64,000 nt of DNA from an uncultured Clostridia bacterium (GTDB lineage Bacteria > Bacillota > Clostridia > Christensenellales > Aristaeellaceae): contig CAKTXZ010000005.1 in the NCBI GenBank assembly GCA_934632155.1, forward strand, positions 62,001 through 126,000. Reading direction: 5' to 3'. Shown here one piece after another: positions 16,448-25,241 of the stretch. The position numbers and the translations under genes were made by a program. The first letter of the stretch is position 1. Each line of letters opens with the position of its first letter. The notes under the pieces were generated by a model that did not search any database, was not told the origin of the DNA, and saw only the letters and a program-made list of their open reading frames with translations.

Positions 16448-16812
16448 CAGCTTTCTTCCCTTCCTGATTCTTGCTCGGAGGGAATTCGCCGCCCCCGTTT
16501 CTTTTTCCTGCCGGCGCAAAAATGAAACAGCCACAGCGCCGCGGCGCGCAGGCCGCAGCTGTACACCAGCGCCCCCAGACAAAGCCCCAGCACGGCGTAG
16601 AGACGCACGCCCGCCGCGCCGCCCAGCGCCAGCGCGCACGCGCACAGCGCGCACACCAGCGCGCACCAGGCGATATCTGCCAGCCACGCCGCGGGCGCGC
16701 GCGTATGCGCGCGAAACAGCGCCGTCAGGTCGTAAAGCGCGCCGGCGGCCATGCCCGCATAGAGCAGCAGCAAAAACGCGCGTCCCTGATCCAGCGTTTC
16801 ATAAAACGTCAT
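16447..16812 (-). CDS. yabQ: Spore cortex biosynthesis protein YabQ
   Basis: 121 residues with about four hydrophobic helices and a very basic C-terminus (GRKKKRGRRI). The pattern FLLLLYAGMAAGALYDLTALFR near the N-terminus is the YabQ signature. In B. subtilis YabQ is a mother-cell membrane protein needed for cortex formation. It is coupled on both sides: its ATG overlaps the yabP stop by four bases (ATGA), and its stop shares one base with the divIC start. Somewhat shorter than the B. subtilis protein. Confidence 0.82.
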   Translation of the reverse strand: MTFYETLDQGRAFLLLLYAGMAAGALYDLTALFRAHTRAPAAWLADIAWCALVCALCACALALGGAAGVRLYAVLGLCLGALVYSCGLRAAALWLFHFCAGRKKKRGRRIPSEQESGREES

Positions 16813-17096
16813 TTTCCACCCAAACGGAACAGCCGGCGGCCGGCGCTTTTCTGGGTATAGAACACGCTGTCGATCTGCCCCTCCACGGTCATTTCGCCCT
16901 CCTCCAGCATCAGGCGCGTGACGTGCAGCCCCTTGCCCGTCAGGGCGATTTCCCCGCTGCCCGTCATCAGCACCACCTGCCCGTCGTCAAAGGCGATGAC
17001 CTCGCTCACGCCCGTCAGCGTGGCTTTTTGCCTGTTTTCCAGCGAAAAGCTGTGGCTTTTGACCGCCGGTACGCGTACGCTTTGCTCCTTTTCCAT
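16809..17096 (-). CDS. yabP: Sporulation protein YabP
   Basis: A 95-residue protein of the YabP/YqfC family: MEKEQSVRVPAVKSHSFSLE, then repeated short beta strands with TLTGVSEVIAFDDGQVVLMT and GEIALTGKGLHVTRLMLEEG, which is the family core. YabP is recruited to the forespore surface during coat assembly. The ATG at 17096 has GGGAGGTG six bases upstream; the frame is open earlier but without a signal. It is the first gene of a four-gene, fully overlapping minus-strand operon with a sigma-E-like promoter 21 bases before its start. Confidence 0.88.
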   Translation of the reverse strand: MEKEQSVRVPAVKSHSFSLENRQKATLTGVSEVIAFDDGQVVLMTGSGEIALTGKGLHVTRLMLEEGEMTVEGQIDSVFYTQKSAGRRLFRLGGK

Positions 17097-17116
17097 CCCA
17101 AACACCTCCCGCATGC

Positions 17117-17145
17117 TTTGTATGCGCCGCCAGCGCGAAACATGC
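17117..17145 (-). promoter_or_regulatory. Sigma-E-like promoter of the yabP operon
   Basis: On the minus strand GCATGTT (17145-17139) matches the sigma-E -35 consensus KMATATT at six of seven positions. A 14-base spacer follows, then CATACAAA (17124-17117), seven of eight against CATACAAT. The leader would be only about 14 bases, with the ribosome binding site right after the start point. Confidence 0.65.
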
Positions 17146-17209
17146 CGCCCGTCATGCCGCGAAAAGCGGCTTTTTTCATGGATTGGCCGTCGGCGGGCGG
17201 TATTTTGCA

Positions 17210-17238
17210 TTGAAAAGAAACGTAAGTTATGGTAGAAT
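17210..17238 (+). promoter_or_regulatory. Promoter 1 for xpaC-telA operon
   Basis: TTGAAA at 17210-17215, 17-base spacer, TAGAAT at 17233-17238. It is divergent from the sigma-E-like promoter and leaves a leader of about 150 bases in which I see no clear regulatory structure. Confidence 0.6.
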
Positions 17239-17333
17239 AATCAGGTGACGGACGCGCGGGGGACGTTGTCTGCGCGTTCGCGCGGAAAAATGCTGCTTTG
17301 GATGCGCGGAAGGCTGCTTTGAGGGGCTTTCGC

Positions 17334-17361
17334 TTGCTTTTTCGCCCGCGAACGCTACAAT
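17334..17361 (+). promoter_or_regulatory. Possible promoter 2 for xpaC-telA operon
   Basis: TTGCTT at 17334-17339, 16-base spacer, TACAAT at 17356-17361, 34 bases before the xpaC start. Confidence 0.4.
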
Positions 17362-17395
17362 GCTGCATGGATTGATGATTAAGGAGGAAACAAAC

Positions 17396-18070
17396 GTGCG
17401 CAAGAAGGGGAAGGGTCAGGCGTTGATTGTGGCGCTGATTGCCGCAGCCGCGGCCATCGTGCTGTATTCGCTGATTTTTAAGCTGTTCCGCTGGCAGCAT
17501 TATCTTATCGCGGCGGCGGTGGCGCTGCTGGTGGGGCGCGTCGCGTTCATCATGGCGCAGGGGCTGGACACCACCAGGGAAGCGCCCGCGCAGCAGCCTA
17601 TTCCCAAAACCGGCGACAGCGCGGTGGATTCGCTGGTGGAGAAGGGACAGGAGATGCTCGCGCAGATTCGCCGGGAGAACGATCTGATTCCCGACGCGCG
17701 TCTTTCCGAGCGTATGGCGCAGCTGGACGACGTGGCGGACAGAATTTTCCGCACCGTGGCCGAAAAGCCGCAGAAGGCGCCGCAAATTCGCCGGTTTATG
17801 GATTACTATCTGCCCACGACGCTGAAAATGCTCGCAGGCTATCGCAAAATGGACGAACGCCAGCTTTCCGGCGGCGAGGCTGAAAAGACCCGCGCGCAGA
17901 TTCAGGAAGCGATGGATATGGTGGTCGGCGCGTTTGAAAAGCAGCTCAACACCCTCTATCAGGACGATATGATGGACATTTCAACCGATATCGACGTGCT
18001 GGAGACGCTGCTGCGGCAGGATGGTCTTGTGGGCAGCGGCCTTCGCGAGGACAAACGAGAGGAAAAATGA
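17396..18070 (+). CDS. xpaC: XpaC-family membrane protein
   Basis: A 224-residue protein with a basic N-terminus, two transmembrane helices (about 8-28 and 34-54), and a cytoplasmic helical domain containing SVDSLVEKGQEML-like and RRFMDYYLPTTLKM motifs typical of XpaC (5-bromo-4-chloroindolyl phosphate hydrolysis family). The enzymatic label is historical; the family is now seen mainly as the partner of TelA in envelope-stress clusters. The start is GTG with AAGGAGG eight bases upstream. telA follows after 36 bases. Confidence 0.82.
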   Translation: MRKKGKGQALIVALIAAAAAIVLYSLIFKLFRWQHYLIAAAVALLVGRVAFIMAQGLDTTREAPAQQPIPKTGDSAVDSLVEKGQEMLAQIRRENDLIPDARLSERMAQLDDVADRIFRTVAEKPQKAPQIRRFMDYYLPTTLKMLAGYRKMDERQLSGGEAEKTRAQIQEAMDMVVGAFEKQLNTLYQDDMMDISTDIDVLETLLRQDGLVGSGLREDKREEK

Positions 18071-18106
18071 CGCGCATAGCGCAACAGGGGAAAGGGGAAA
18101 AAGACC

Positions 18107-19306
18107 ATGAGTGAAACCAATCAGGCAACGGCTCAGGCGACGCAGGAGGAGCGCCACAGCGCGCCCGTGCTAACGCTTCACAGCGATATGGGAGATCGGC
18201 AGGCGCTGGAAAAGGTGGTCAGCCAGCTCAACGAACTCAAAACGCCGGCAGCGCCCGACGCGAAGGACGCCGTCGCCGCGCTGGATTCCGCGCTGACCGA
18301 TGAGGAAAAGGAGCAGGTGACGGCCTTCGCCAGTACGATCGACCTGACCAACCCCGACCATGTGATGCTCTACGGCGCGGACGCGCAGAAGAAGATTTCT
18401 TCCTTCGCCGACAGCGTGCTCTCCAGCGTCAAGACGGACGACACCGGCGACGTGGGCGATATGCTCACGCAGCTCATCGGGCAGCTCAAGGGCTTTAACG
18501 CCACCGGCGAGGCGCCCAAGGGCATCAAAAAGCTTTTCTTCAGCGCCAAGAAGCAAATGGCTGCGATTCAGGCCAAGTATGAGGACGTTTCCGCCAATGT
18601 GGATGTGATCTCCGGCAGTCTTGAGCAGCATCAGGTGCAGCTGCTCAAGGATGTGGCGATGTTCAACCGCCTCTATGACATGAACCTTGAATACTTCCAC
18701 GAGCTGACGCTCTACATCGTGGCGGGCGAAAAGCGGCTGCAGCAGGTGCGGGAGACCGACCTGAAGCAGCTGCGCGAGGCGGCGGACAGGAGCGGCGACG
18801 CGATGGACGCGCAGAAGGCCAACGATCTGGCCGCGCAGTGCGACCGCTTTGAAAAGAAGCTTTACGACCTGAAGCTCACCCGCCAGATTTCCATGCAGAT
18901 GGCGCCGCAGATTCGTCTGCTGCAGAACAACAACGCGCTGCTGGTGGAGCGCATTCAGTCCACGTTGGTCAACACGCTGCCGCTGTGGAAGAACCAGATG
19001 GTGCTGGCGCTTGGACTGCATCATTCCCAGCAGGCCATGCAGGCGCAGCGCGCCGTGACGGATATGACCAACGAGCTGCTGAAAAAGAACGCCGAAACGC
19101 TCAAGATGGGCACGATTGAAACGGCGAAGGAATCCGAGCGCGGCATCATCGACATGGAAACGCTCGTGGCGACGAACCAGTCCCTCATCGATACGATCAA
19201 CGAGGTTACCCGTATCCAGCAGGAGGGCCGCCAGAAGCGTTTGGAGGCCGAAAAGACGCTGGCCAATATGGAGAAGGATCTCAAGCAAAAGCTGCTGACC
19301 ATGTAA
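18107..19306 (+). CDS. telA: TelA-family toxic anion resistance protein
   Basis: This 399-residue, highly alpha-helical, acidic cytoplasmic protein is of the TelA family, named from plasmid tellurite resistance and also linked to resistance to nisin and other cell-envelope agents. The central NVDVISGSLEQHQVQLLKDV and YIVAGEKRL motifs and the C-terminal coiled coil ending in LEAEKTLANMEKDLKQKLL are as in the family. It lacks a signal peptide and membrane segments. AAAGGGG precedes the ATG. XpaC-TelA pairs are widespread in Firmicutes; the biochemical activity is not known. Confidence 0.9.
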   Translation: MSETNQATAQATQEERHSAPVLTLHSDMGDRQALEKVVSQLNELKTPAAPDAKDAVAALDSALTDEEKEQVTAFASTIDLTNPDHVMLYGADAQKKISSFADSVLSSVKTDDTGDVGDMLTQLIGQLKGFNATGEAPKGIKKLFFSAKKQMAAIQAKYEDVSANVDVISGSLEQHQVQLLKDVAMFNRLYDMNLEYFHELTLYIVAGEKRLQQVRETDLKQLREAADRSGDAMDAQKANDLAAQCDRFEKKLYDLKLTRQISMQMAPQIRLLQNNNALLVERIQSTLVNTLPLWKNQMVLALGLHHSQQAMQAQRAVTDMTNELLKKNAETLKMGTIETAKESERGIIDMETLVATNQSLIDTINEVTRIQQEGRQKRLEAEKTLANMEKDLKQKLLTM

Positions 19307-19335
19307 TTCATTCAAGAAGCGAATCGGGCGGGGCC

Positions 19336-19362
19336 AAGGGCGCTTTTGCAAAAAAGCGTCCT
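19336..19362 (+). terminator. Intercistronic hairpin between telA and lemA-like gene
   Basis: AAGGGCGCTTTT pairs with AAAAGCGTCCTT across a very short loop, with CTTTG following. It could be a leaky terminator that lowers expression of the two downstream genes. Confidence 0.45.
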
Positions 19363-19388
19363 TCTTTGAAGACGGGAGGAATGAAAGC

Positions 19389-19928
19389 GTGAGACTGCGC
19401 ACATGGGTTGCATGGGCGCTGCTGGCGGCGGCCGTCGCGTTTGCGCTGTGCTTTGGCGCATATCGCGGCTGGAGCGGCGAAAAGGCGCAGGTGGAGGAAA
19501 CCTATGCCGGCCTGAACGCCGTGCTGACGGCGCGCGCCGAGGCTGCCTGCAATATTTTGACGGTTGCCAAGCGGCATTTGAGCGAAACGGACGAAGCGCT
19601 TCAAGCGGTGGACGCGTGCCGCCGCACGCTGCAGGCGGAGAATGAAAGCCTGAGCCGGAAGGCGGAAAGCAGCGCGCGCCTGACGGAAAGCGCCGACGCG
19701 CTGCTTGCGAAGCTGGCCGCGCTGCCCTCTGTGCAGCAGGACAGCCGCGATAAAATGTATGTGGAAAGCTATCTGCCCCAGATGCTCAAGGAAAGCGAAG
19801 AAATAACGGCGGGCGCGCTGTATAATCAGGCGGCGGCGCAGTATAACCATGACCTGCGCGCCGAGTTTTCAGGGCGGCTGGCCATGCTGCTGGGCGTCGG
19901 CACGGCAGAGGAATTTGCTCAGCCGTAA
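19389..19928 (+). CDS. LemA-family-like membrane protein
   Basis: 179 residues: one N-terminal transmembrane anchor (about 5-24) followed by a long helical region with EETYAGLNAVLTARAEAACN and YNQAAAQYNHDLR near the end, the pattern of LemA proteins (extracytoplasmic helical bundle, N-terminus inside). Function of LemA is poorly defined. The start is GTG; the ATG at 19381 would run into a stop after three codons. GGGAGGA lies eight bases before. The LemA-TPM pairing downstream of xpaC-telA is common and suggests a membrane-stress module. Confidence 0.7.
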   Translation: MRLRTWVAWALLAAAVAFALCFGAYRGWSGEKAQVEETYAGLNAVLTARAEAACNILTVAKRHLSETDEALQAVDACRRTLQAENESLSRKAESSARLTESADALLAKLAALPSVQQDSRDKMYVESYLPQMLKESEEITAGALYNQAAAQYNHDLRAEFSGRLAMLLGVGTAEEFAQP

Positions 19929-19944
19929 AGGAGGAAAAAAGATC

Positions 19945-20700
19945 ATGCGCAGATGGATTGCGCTTTTGCTGCTGGCGTGTCTGCTGCTTCCGTCCGCTGC
20001 CGCGGCGGAGGAATACCGCTACCCCGCTTTGCAGGACACGGCGACGGATTTGGCGGGCGTGCTGGACGACGCGACGCTGCGGGATATTCGGACGCTTTCG
20101 GAGCGGATGGAGCAGAGCTTTGGCGGCAGGCTCTATATCGCTACGCGCCATTTTCTGGGCGGCGCGGACGCGGGGAAATATGCCAAGGGCTGGTTTGAGC
20201 AGGTTGGCCTTGGCGAGAGGGACGCGCTGCTGCTGCTGGTAATCGGCGAGGACAACTATGCCCTGACGCTGGGAAGCGAGGCGCGCCGTCTGCTGCCGGC
20301 GGACGTGCAGACGGGCCTGCTGGCCGCCTCCTTTCGCGTGCCGTATTTGAAGCGCGAATACGCCGCCGCAGTCGGGCTGTTCGCCGCGGCCTATGGCGAG
20401 GCTATGGCGCGCGCCGCGGGCAAGACGATCAGCACAAGCGGCGTGTTTGGCCGCAGCAGCGCGCAGGCGACGGCTGCGCCGCAGACATGGGCCGATTTTT
20501 CCGACGATATGGACGCTATGCGGCAGTCCTTCTTCCGGCAGGAGGAAACGCAGAGCGAATGGAAAAATCAGCAGACGAAGGAAGAAACCAAGACCAATTG
20601 GCGGACGATCGTCATCTGGGGCTTGGTGCTTTACTTCCTGTTCTTTCGGAAGAAAAAAAGGAACCGCTTCAATTTCGGCCACGGGCCAAAGGGGCGTTGA
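19945..20700 (+). CDS. TPM-domain membrane protein
   Basis: 251 residues with a signal peptide (MRRWIALLLLACLLLPSAAA, cut near AAA-EE), an extracytoplasmic TPM domain (about 30-150; VTDLAGVLDD-like start DTATDLAGVLDDATL, then DALLLLVIGEDNYALTLGSE), a glycine-poor linker, and a C-terminal transmembrane helix (about 215-232) with a basic cytoplasmic tail. TPM domains occur in bacterial membrane proteins and plant thylakoid repair factors; phosphatase activity is reported for some. AAAGGAGG precedes the ATG. It forms a unit with the LemA-like gene, 16 bases upstream. Confidence 0.82.
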   Translation: MRRWIALLLLACLLLPSAAAAEEYRYPALQDTATDLAGVLDDATLRDIRTLSERMEQSFGGRLYIATRHFLGGADAGKYAKGWFEQVGLGERDALLLLVIGEDNYALTLGSEARRLLPADVQTGLLAASFRVPYLKREYAAAVGLFAAAYGEAMARAAGKTISTSGVFGRSSAQATAAPQTWADFSDDMDAMRQSFFRQEETQSEWKNQQTKEETKTNWRTIVIWGLVLYFLFFRKKKRNRFNFGHGPKGR

Positions 20701-20703
20701 GCT

Positions 20704-21891
20704 GTGCGGCTATGCATGATTTCACTGGACGCGGTGGCGCGTCCGGACGCGGAGCGGCTGCTGCGTCTTGAGACGCTTTCGGCGCTCGCGCAGGAGGGCG
20801 TTTTTTGCGATAACGTGCGGACGGTCTATCCTACGCTGACCTATCCCATCCATACGTCGCTGCTGACGGGCTGCTACCCCGACCGGCACGGCGTGGGGCA
20901 TAACCAGCCCTTTCAGCCGGATGTGCCGCCCGCGATGCGCGCGTGGTACTGGGATGCGCGCGATATCCGCACGGCCACGCTGCATCAGGCCGCACGGGCG
21001 AAGGGGATGGACGTTGCGTCGATTCTTTGGCCGGTTTCGGGTAAAAACCGGGCGGTTCGCCGGAATTTTCCGGAGGTGCTGCCGCTGCCGGGTGAAAATG
21101 CCGTGGCGAAGATGCTGCGCTACGCTTCGCCCCTGTGGATTCTGCGAATGGAAGCGCTGTATGGCAAGCGGCGCGTCAGCATTCAGCAGCCGTATCTGGA
21201 CGATTACGCTGCGCTGCTGTGCGAAAAGCTGTACGCCTCCCGCCGTCCGCCGGATGTGTTGACCGTTCATCTGGTGGATTGCGACGCGATGCGCCACCGC
21301 TATGGCGTGGACAGCGCGGAGGCGCATGCCGCTATGGGGCGGCTGGATGCGCGCGTGGCGCGGATTGCCGCGGCAGTGAAGCGGGCAGGGCTGTGGGAGG
21401 ACACGCTGTTTTGCGTGGTAAGCGACCATGGCCAAATGGACGCGCCGGAGGGCGTGCTGCTGGACGCCGGGCTTCGCGCGGCATGCGGCGCGCGGGCGCA
21501 GACGCTGGGCATGGGCGCGTATATTTTCAGCGACGATCTGGCGGCGGCGAAGGAAACGCTGTGGAAGCGGCGGCGGGAATGGAAAATTGCGCATGTATAT
21601 GAGGATGCGGAGCTGCGCGCGCTGCACGCGCCGGAAAACGTGCGCTTGGCCGTGGAGGCTGAGCAGGGCGCGTGCTTCATCGACGAATGGGAGCAAACGC
21701 ACGGCGAGCATGGCTTCGGCCTGCATGCGCCCGCCGCGCGGACGCTCATGTGGCTTGCGGGCCCGGGCGTGAAGCGGGGCGTCAGGCTGCAGGAGGCGAA
21801 CCTTGTCGATATCGCGCCGACGCTGGCGAAGGCGCTGGGACTGGCGCTTCCGCAGGCGCAGGGGCGCGCGCTGACGGAAGCGTTCATATAA
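20704..21891 (+). CDS. Alkaline-phosphatase-superfamily phosphodiesterase
   Basis: A 395-residue soluble type I phosphodiesterase / nucleotide pyrophosphatase-like protein. Metal and nucleophile positions are visible: SLDAV near residue 7-11 (metal Asp), YPTLTYPIHTSLLTGCYPD (nucleophile Thr in the TLTYP block), VDCDAMRHRYG, VSDHGQM and a late HGEHGF. Substrate is unknown: phosphodiesters, nucleotides or phospholipid headgroups are all possible. The start is GTG three bases after the TPM stop with AAGGGGCG upstream; an ATG four codons later is an alternative. The MBL-fold gene follows after 14 bases, so all genes from xpaC to it may be one transcript. Confidence 0.82.
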   Translation: MRLCMISLDAVARPDAERLLRLETLSALAQEGVFCDNVRTVYPTLTYPIHTSLLTGCYPDRHGVGHNQPFQPDVPPAMRAWYWDARDIRTATLHQAARAKGMDVASILWPVSGKNRAVRRNFPEVLPLPGENAVAKMLRYASPLWILRMEALYGKRRVSIQQPYLDDYAALLCEKLYASRRPPDVLTVHLVDCDAMRHRYGVDSAEAHAAMGRLDARVARIAAAVKRAGLWEDTLFCVVSDHGQMDAPEGVLLDAGLRAACGARAQTLGMGAYIFSDDLAAAKETLWKRRREWKIAHVYEDAELRALHAPENVRLAVEAEQGACFIDEWEQTHGEHGFGLHAPAARTLMWLAGPGVKRGVRLQEANLVDIAPTLAKALGLALPQAQGRALTEAFI

Positions 21892-21905
21892 CGGAGGGAA
21901 AGAGC

Positions 21906-22763
21906 ATGGCCAACACCGCGATCGTCACCTATTTTCACAATTCCGGCTTTACGGTGGCCGTTGGCAAGACACTGCTGGTGTTCGATTATTGGCGCGGGGA
22001 AAACGACGCGTTGCCCGAGGCCGCGCGGCTGACCAATGCGGATTTTGCGGCCTATGAGCAGGTGCTTGTCTTTGTGTCTCACGATCATGAGGATCATTTC
22101 GACGAGGTGATCTATACGTGGGATTACGAGCATTTGCCCATTACGTATATTGTGGCGGACGATTTGCCCATCGGCAAGCGCGGCAAGCGCATGAAGCCGG
22201 GCGAAAAGCTGACGTTCGGCGGCGCTGTGGTGCGCGCGTTTGATTCCACGGACAAGGGCGTGTCCTTCTATGTATCGGTCGACGGGCTGAATATTTTCCA
22301 CGCCGGCGACCTGAACCTGTGGCATTGGCGGGAGGAGAGTACGCTGCGCGAGATTGCGCAGGCGGAAAAGAATTATTACGCCGCTGTTGCGCCGCTGGAG
22401 CGGCTGCCGATGGATATCGCCATGTTCCCCGTCGACCCGCGCATGGGCGGTCTGTTCGACGCGGGCGCGAACCACTTCATTATGGCCGTTAAGCCGCGCC
22501 TGTTTATTCCCATGCACTGGCAGGGAAGGCCGGAGGTGGCGACGGATTTTGCCCGCCGCGGGCGCACGAAGTATACCGAGGTGCTGGCGCTGACCAAGCC
22601 GCGGGAGCGCGCGGAGCTGACGTTTACGGAGCATGAGCTGCGCATTCATGTTTTCACGCTGGCGGCCGACGCCTATGCCGCGAAAAAGCCCGGCGAGGTC
22701 AAGCTGGACGCCTACGCGCCCGGCGATCCCTTCTCGGATACCGATCTGCCGGTGCAGATGTGA
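21906..22763 (+). CDS. MBL-fold metallo-hydrolase
   Basis: 285 residues with the metallo-beta-lactamase metal motif SHDHEDHFDE (HxHxDH), an HAGDLNLWHW second metal site, and IPMHWQGRP near the C-terminus, the third. No signal peptide, so probably cytoplasmic. This compact type resembles UlaG/RomA-like hydrolases; the substrate is unknown. GGAGGG lies seven bases before the ATG. It is the last gene of the run that starts at xpaC, before a strong hairpin. Confidence 0.82.
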   Translation: MANTAIVTYFHNSGFTVAVGKTLLVFDYWRGENDALPEAARLTNADFAAYEQVLVFVSHDHEDHFDEVIYTWDYEHLPITYIVADDLPIGKRGKRMKPGEKLTFGGAVVRAFDSTDKGVSFYVSVDGLNIFHAGDLNLWHWREESTLREIAQAEKNYYAAVAPLERLPMDIAMFPVDPRMGGLFDAGANHFIMAVKPRLFIPMHWQGRPEVATDFARRGRTKYTEVLALTKPRERAELTFTEHELRIHVFTLAADAYAAKKPGEVKLDAYAPGDPFSDTDLPVQM

Positions 22764-22797
22764 CAGCCTGCGGAAAACCGTCCAAACTGAACAGCAT

Positions 22798-22848
22798 GCG
22801 GGGGAATCGCTCTTCACCGGGTGAAGAACGATTCCCCCGCCTTGTTTT
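22798..22848 (+). terminator. Terminator-like hairpin after the MBL gene
   Basis: GCGGGGGAATCG (22798-22809) and CGATTCCCCCGC (22829-22840) are perfectly complementary, with an inner TTCACC/GGTGAA stem, followed by CTTGTTTTG. Same GGGGGAA family as others in the window. Confidence 0.65.
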
Positions 22849-23097
22849 GGGGGAAAAGGGATTAGCAAGGCGCGGGAAGGACGCGGCGGGCAGCCCTGCG
22901 TATGCGGACGCTTTTCCATCTTCGGCACGGCGCTTTCCGCGCGCGGAGAGGAGAATATTCAAGGCTCGTCGGAAGCTTCTTTTGCCGGTACGCCGGCACG
23001 CGTTTTTGCGTATCAAGCGGACAAAACGCCGCTTGCAAATTGTGCATATTTATATTGTAAGAAATCGTGAAAAAGTCTTTCAAAATGCATCGTTTTG

Positions 23098-23106
23098 TGC
23101 TATAAT
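23098..23106 (+). promoter_or_regulatory. Promoter for gyrB-gyrA; rest of gap unassigned
   Basis: TGC followed by TATAAT (23101-23106) is an extended -10; the -35 (TTTCAA near 23078) is weak. The leader to gyrB is about 120 bases. The 250 bases between the MBL terminator and this promoter become AT-rich and hold no gene that I can support. Confidence 0.55.
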
Positions 23107-23233
23107 AAGAAAGAAAATTGCATGCCATTTTGGGGCGCGCCGGGCCGCCGGTATGCACGCGCGGAGATACGGCGGCGGTGAAACGGCGGCGCGTTCTGGC
23201 CGCAGACGCCCAAAGAAATGCTGGAGGGTATGT

Positions 23234-25201
23234 ATGGATTTGGAACAGGAAAAGCGGGAAACGCAGCATGAATCCCATTATGACGAAACGCAGATTCAGG
23301 TGCTCGAGGGGCTGGAAGCCGTTCGCAAGCGCCCGGGCATGTATATCGGCTCGACCGATGCGCGCGGGCTGCACCATTGCGTATATGAAATTGTGGATAA
23401 CGCCATCGACGAGGCGCTGGCAGGCTACTGCACAGAGATTCTGGTCATTCTGGAAAAGGAAGGCTCGGTATCCGTGCGCGACAATGGGCGCGGCTTTCCG
23501 GTGGGCATTCATCCCAAGATGAAGCGCCCGGCGGTGGAGGTCTGCCTGACGGTGCTGCACGCGGGCGGAAAATTCGGCGGCGAGGGGTATAAGGTTTCCG
23601 GCGGCCTGCACGGCGTGGGCGCGTCGGTCGTCAACGCGCTGTCGCGCCATCTGCGCGTCGAGGTGCGCCAGAACGGCAAAATTTATGAACAGGAATACAA
23701 CATCGGCAAGGTGCAGTACGACCTGCGCGTGATTGGCGAAACGACGGAGACAGGCACGACGATGCGCTTCTGGCCGGATATCCGCAGCGAGGATAACCCG
23801 GACGGCGTGTTCGACCCGGGCATCTCCTTCCAGTTTGACGTGCTCAAGACGCGCATGCGCGAAATGGCCTTTTTGAATAAGGGAATCAAGATTACCCTGC
23901 GCGACGAAAGGTGCGATCCCGTCAACGAGCGCGTGTTCCACTATGAGGGCGGCATTCGCGAGTTCGTCCGGTATCTGAACAAAAACAAGGAAGTGCTTTT
24001 CCCCGAACCGATTTATGTCGAGGGAACGAAAAACGATGTGGCGGTCGAGGTGGCGCTGCAATACAACGACACCTATACCGAAAACATCTACGCCTTTGCC
24101 AACAACATTCATACGCCCGAGGGCGGCACGCATTTGACGGGCTTTCAGACCGCGCTGACCAAGGTCATCAACGATTACGGGCGCCGCTATAAAATTCTCA
24201 AGGAGGCCGACAGCGACCTCAAGGGCGAGGATACGCGCGAATCGCTGGCGGCGATCGTATCGGTCAAGATGCACGAGCCGCAGTTTGAGGGGCAGACCAA
24301 ATCCAAGCTGGGCAACAGCGAGGTTCGCCCCATCGTGTACGCGCTGGTGACCGAGGGACTGACGACCTATTTCGAGGAAAACCCGACCGTCGCCCGCGCG
24401 ATTCTGGATCGTTGTCTGGGCGCGGCGCGCGCGCGCGAGGCCGCCCGAAAGGCGCGCGACCTGACGCGGCGCAAGACGGTGCTCGAATCCGCCGCCCTGC
24501 CGGGCAAGCTGGCCGATTGCAGCGAACGCGACCCGGCCAAGTGCGAAATCTTTATCGTTGAGGGCGACAGCGCCGGCGGCAGCGCCAAGACGGGGCGCGA
24601 CCGCCATTATCAGGCGATTCTGCCGCTGCGCGGCAAGATTCTCAACGTTGAAAAAACGCGGCTGGACAAGATCCTGATGAATCAGGAAATTAAAAACATG
24701 ATTACGGCCTTCGGCTGCGGCGTCGGGCAGGATTTTAACCTTGACAAGCTGCGCTATCACCGCATTGTGTGCATGACGGACGCCGACGTCGACGGCGCGC
24801 ATATCCGCATCCTGATGCTGACGTTTTTCTACCGCTACATGCCCGAGCTTATCAAGCAGGGCTACGTCTACAGCGCCATGCCGCCGCTGTACAAGGTCAC
24901 CAAGGGCAAGCAGGAATACTACGTTTACGACGACGCGGAGCTTCAGGCGCTGCTGGATAAGCTGGGGCGGGATACGAAGGCGGAGATTCAGCGCTATAAG
25001 GGTCTGGGCGAAATGAGCAGCGAGCAGCTCTGGACAACCACCATGAACCCCGAAACGCGCACGATGAAGCGCTTTGAGCTGGCGGACGCTATCGCCGCGG
25101 ACGAGACCTTTACCCTGCTGATGGGCGACAGGGTGGAGCCGCGCAAGGAGTTTATTGAGCAGAACGCCAAAACCGTGACCGAAATGGATCTGGACCTGTA
25201 A
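23234..25201 (+). CDS. gyrB: DNA gyrase subunit B
   Basis: This 655-residue type IIA topoisomerase ATPase subunit introduces negative supercoils with GyrA. Domains: GHKL ATPase (about 20-225; VRKRPGMYIGS, EIVDNAIDEA, NGRGFPVG, GGLHGVG), transducer (to about 400), TOPRIM (about 430-545; EGDSAGGSAKTGRDR and DADVDGAH) and the C-terminal tail. The length is typical of Firmicute GyrB (no insert as in E. coli). The ATG at 23234 has GGAGGGT upstream. gyrA follows after 40 bases, so they are one operon. Distinguished from ParE by the adjacent GyrA with its GyrA box. Confidence 0.97.
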   Translation: MDLEQEKRETQHESHYDETQIQVLEGLEAVRKRPGMYIGSTDARGLHHCVYEIVDNAIDEALAGYCTEILVILEKEGSVSVRDNGRGFPVGIHPKMKRPAVEVCLTVLHAGGKFGGEGYKVSGGLHGVGASVVNALSRHLRVEVRQNGKIYEQEYNIGKVQYDLRVIGETTETGTTMRFWPDIRSEDNPDGVFDPGISFQFDVLKTRMREMAFLNKGIKITLRDERCDPVNERVFHYEGGIREFVRYLNKNKEVLFPEPIYVEGTKNDVAVEVALQYNDTYTENIYAFANNIHTPEGGTHLTGFQTALTKVINDYGRRYKILKEADSDLKGEDTRESLAAIVSVKMHEPQFEGQTKSKLGNSEVRPIVYALVTEGLTTYFEENPTVARAILDRCLGAARAREAARKARDLTRRKTVLESAALPGKLADCSERDPAKCEIFIVEGDSAGGSAKTGRDRHYQAILPLRGKILNVEKTRLDKILMNQEIKNMITAFGCGVGQDFNLDKLRYHRIVCMTDADVDGAHIRILMLTFFYRYMPELIKQGYVYSAMPPLYKVTKGKQEYYVYDDAELQALLDKLGRDTKAEIQRYKGLGEMSSEQLWTTTMNPETRTMKRFELADAIAADETFTLLMGDRVEPRKEFIEQNAKTVTEMDLDL

Positions 25202-25241
25202 CGCGGGGCGACAAGAATGAATCCGAGAGGTTGAAGCAAGC

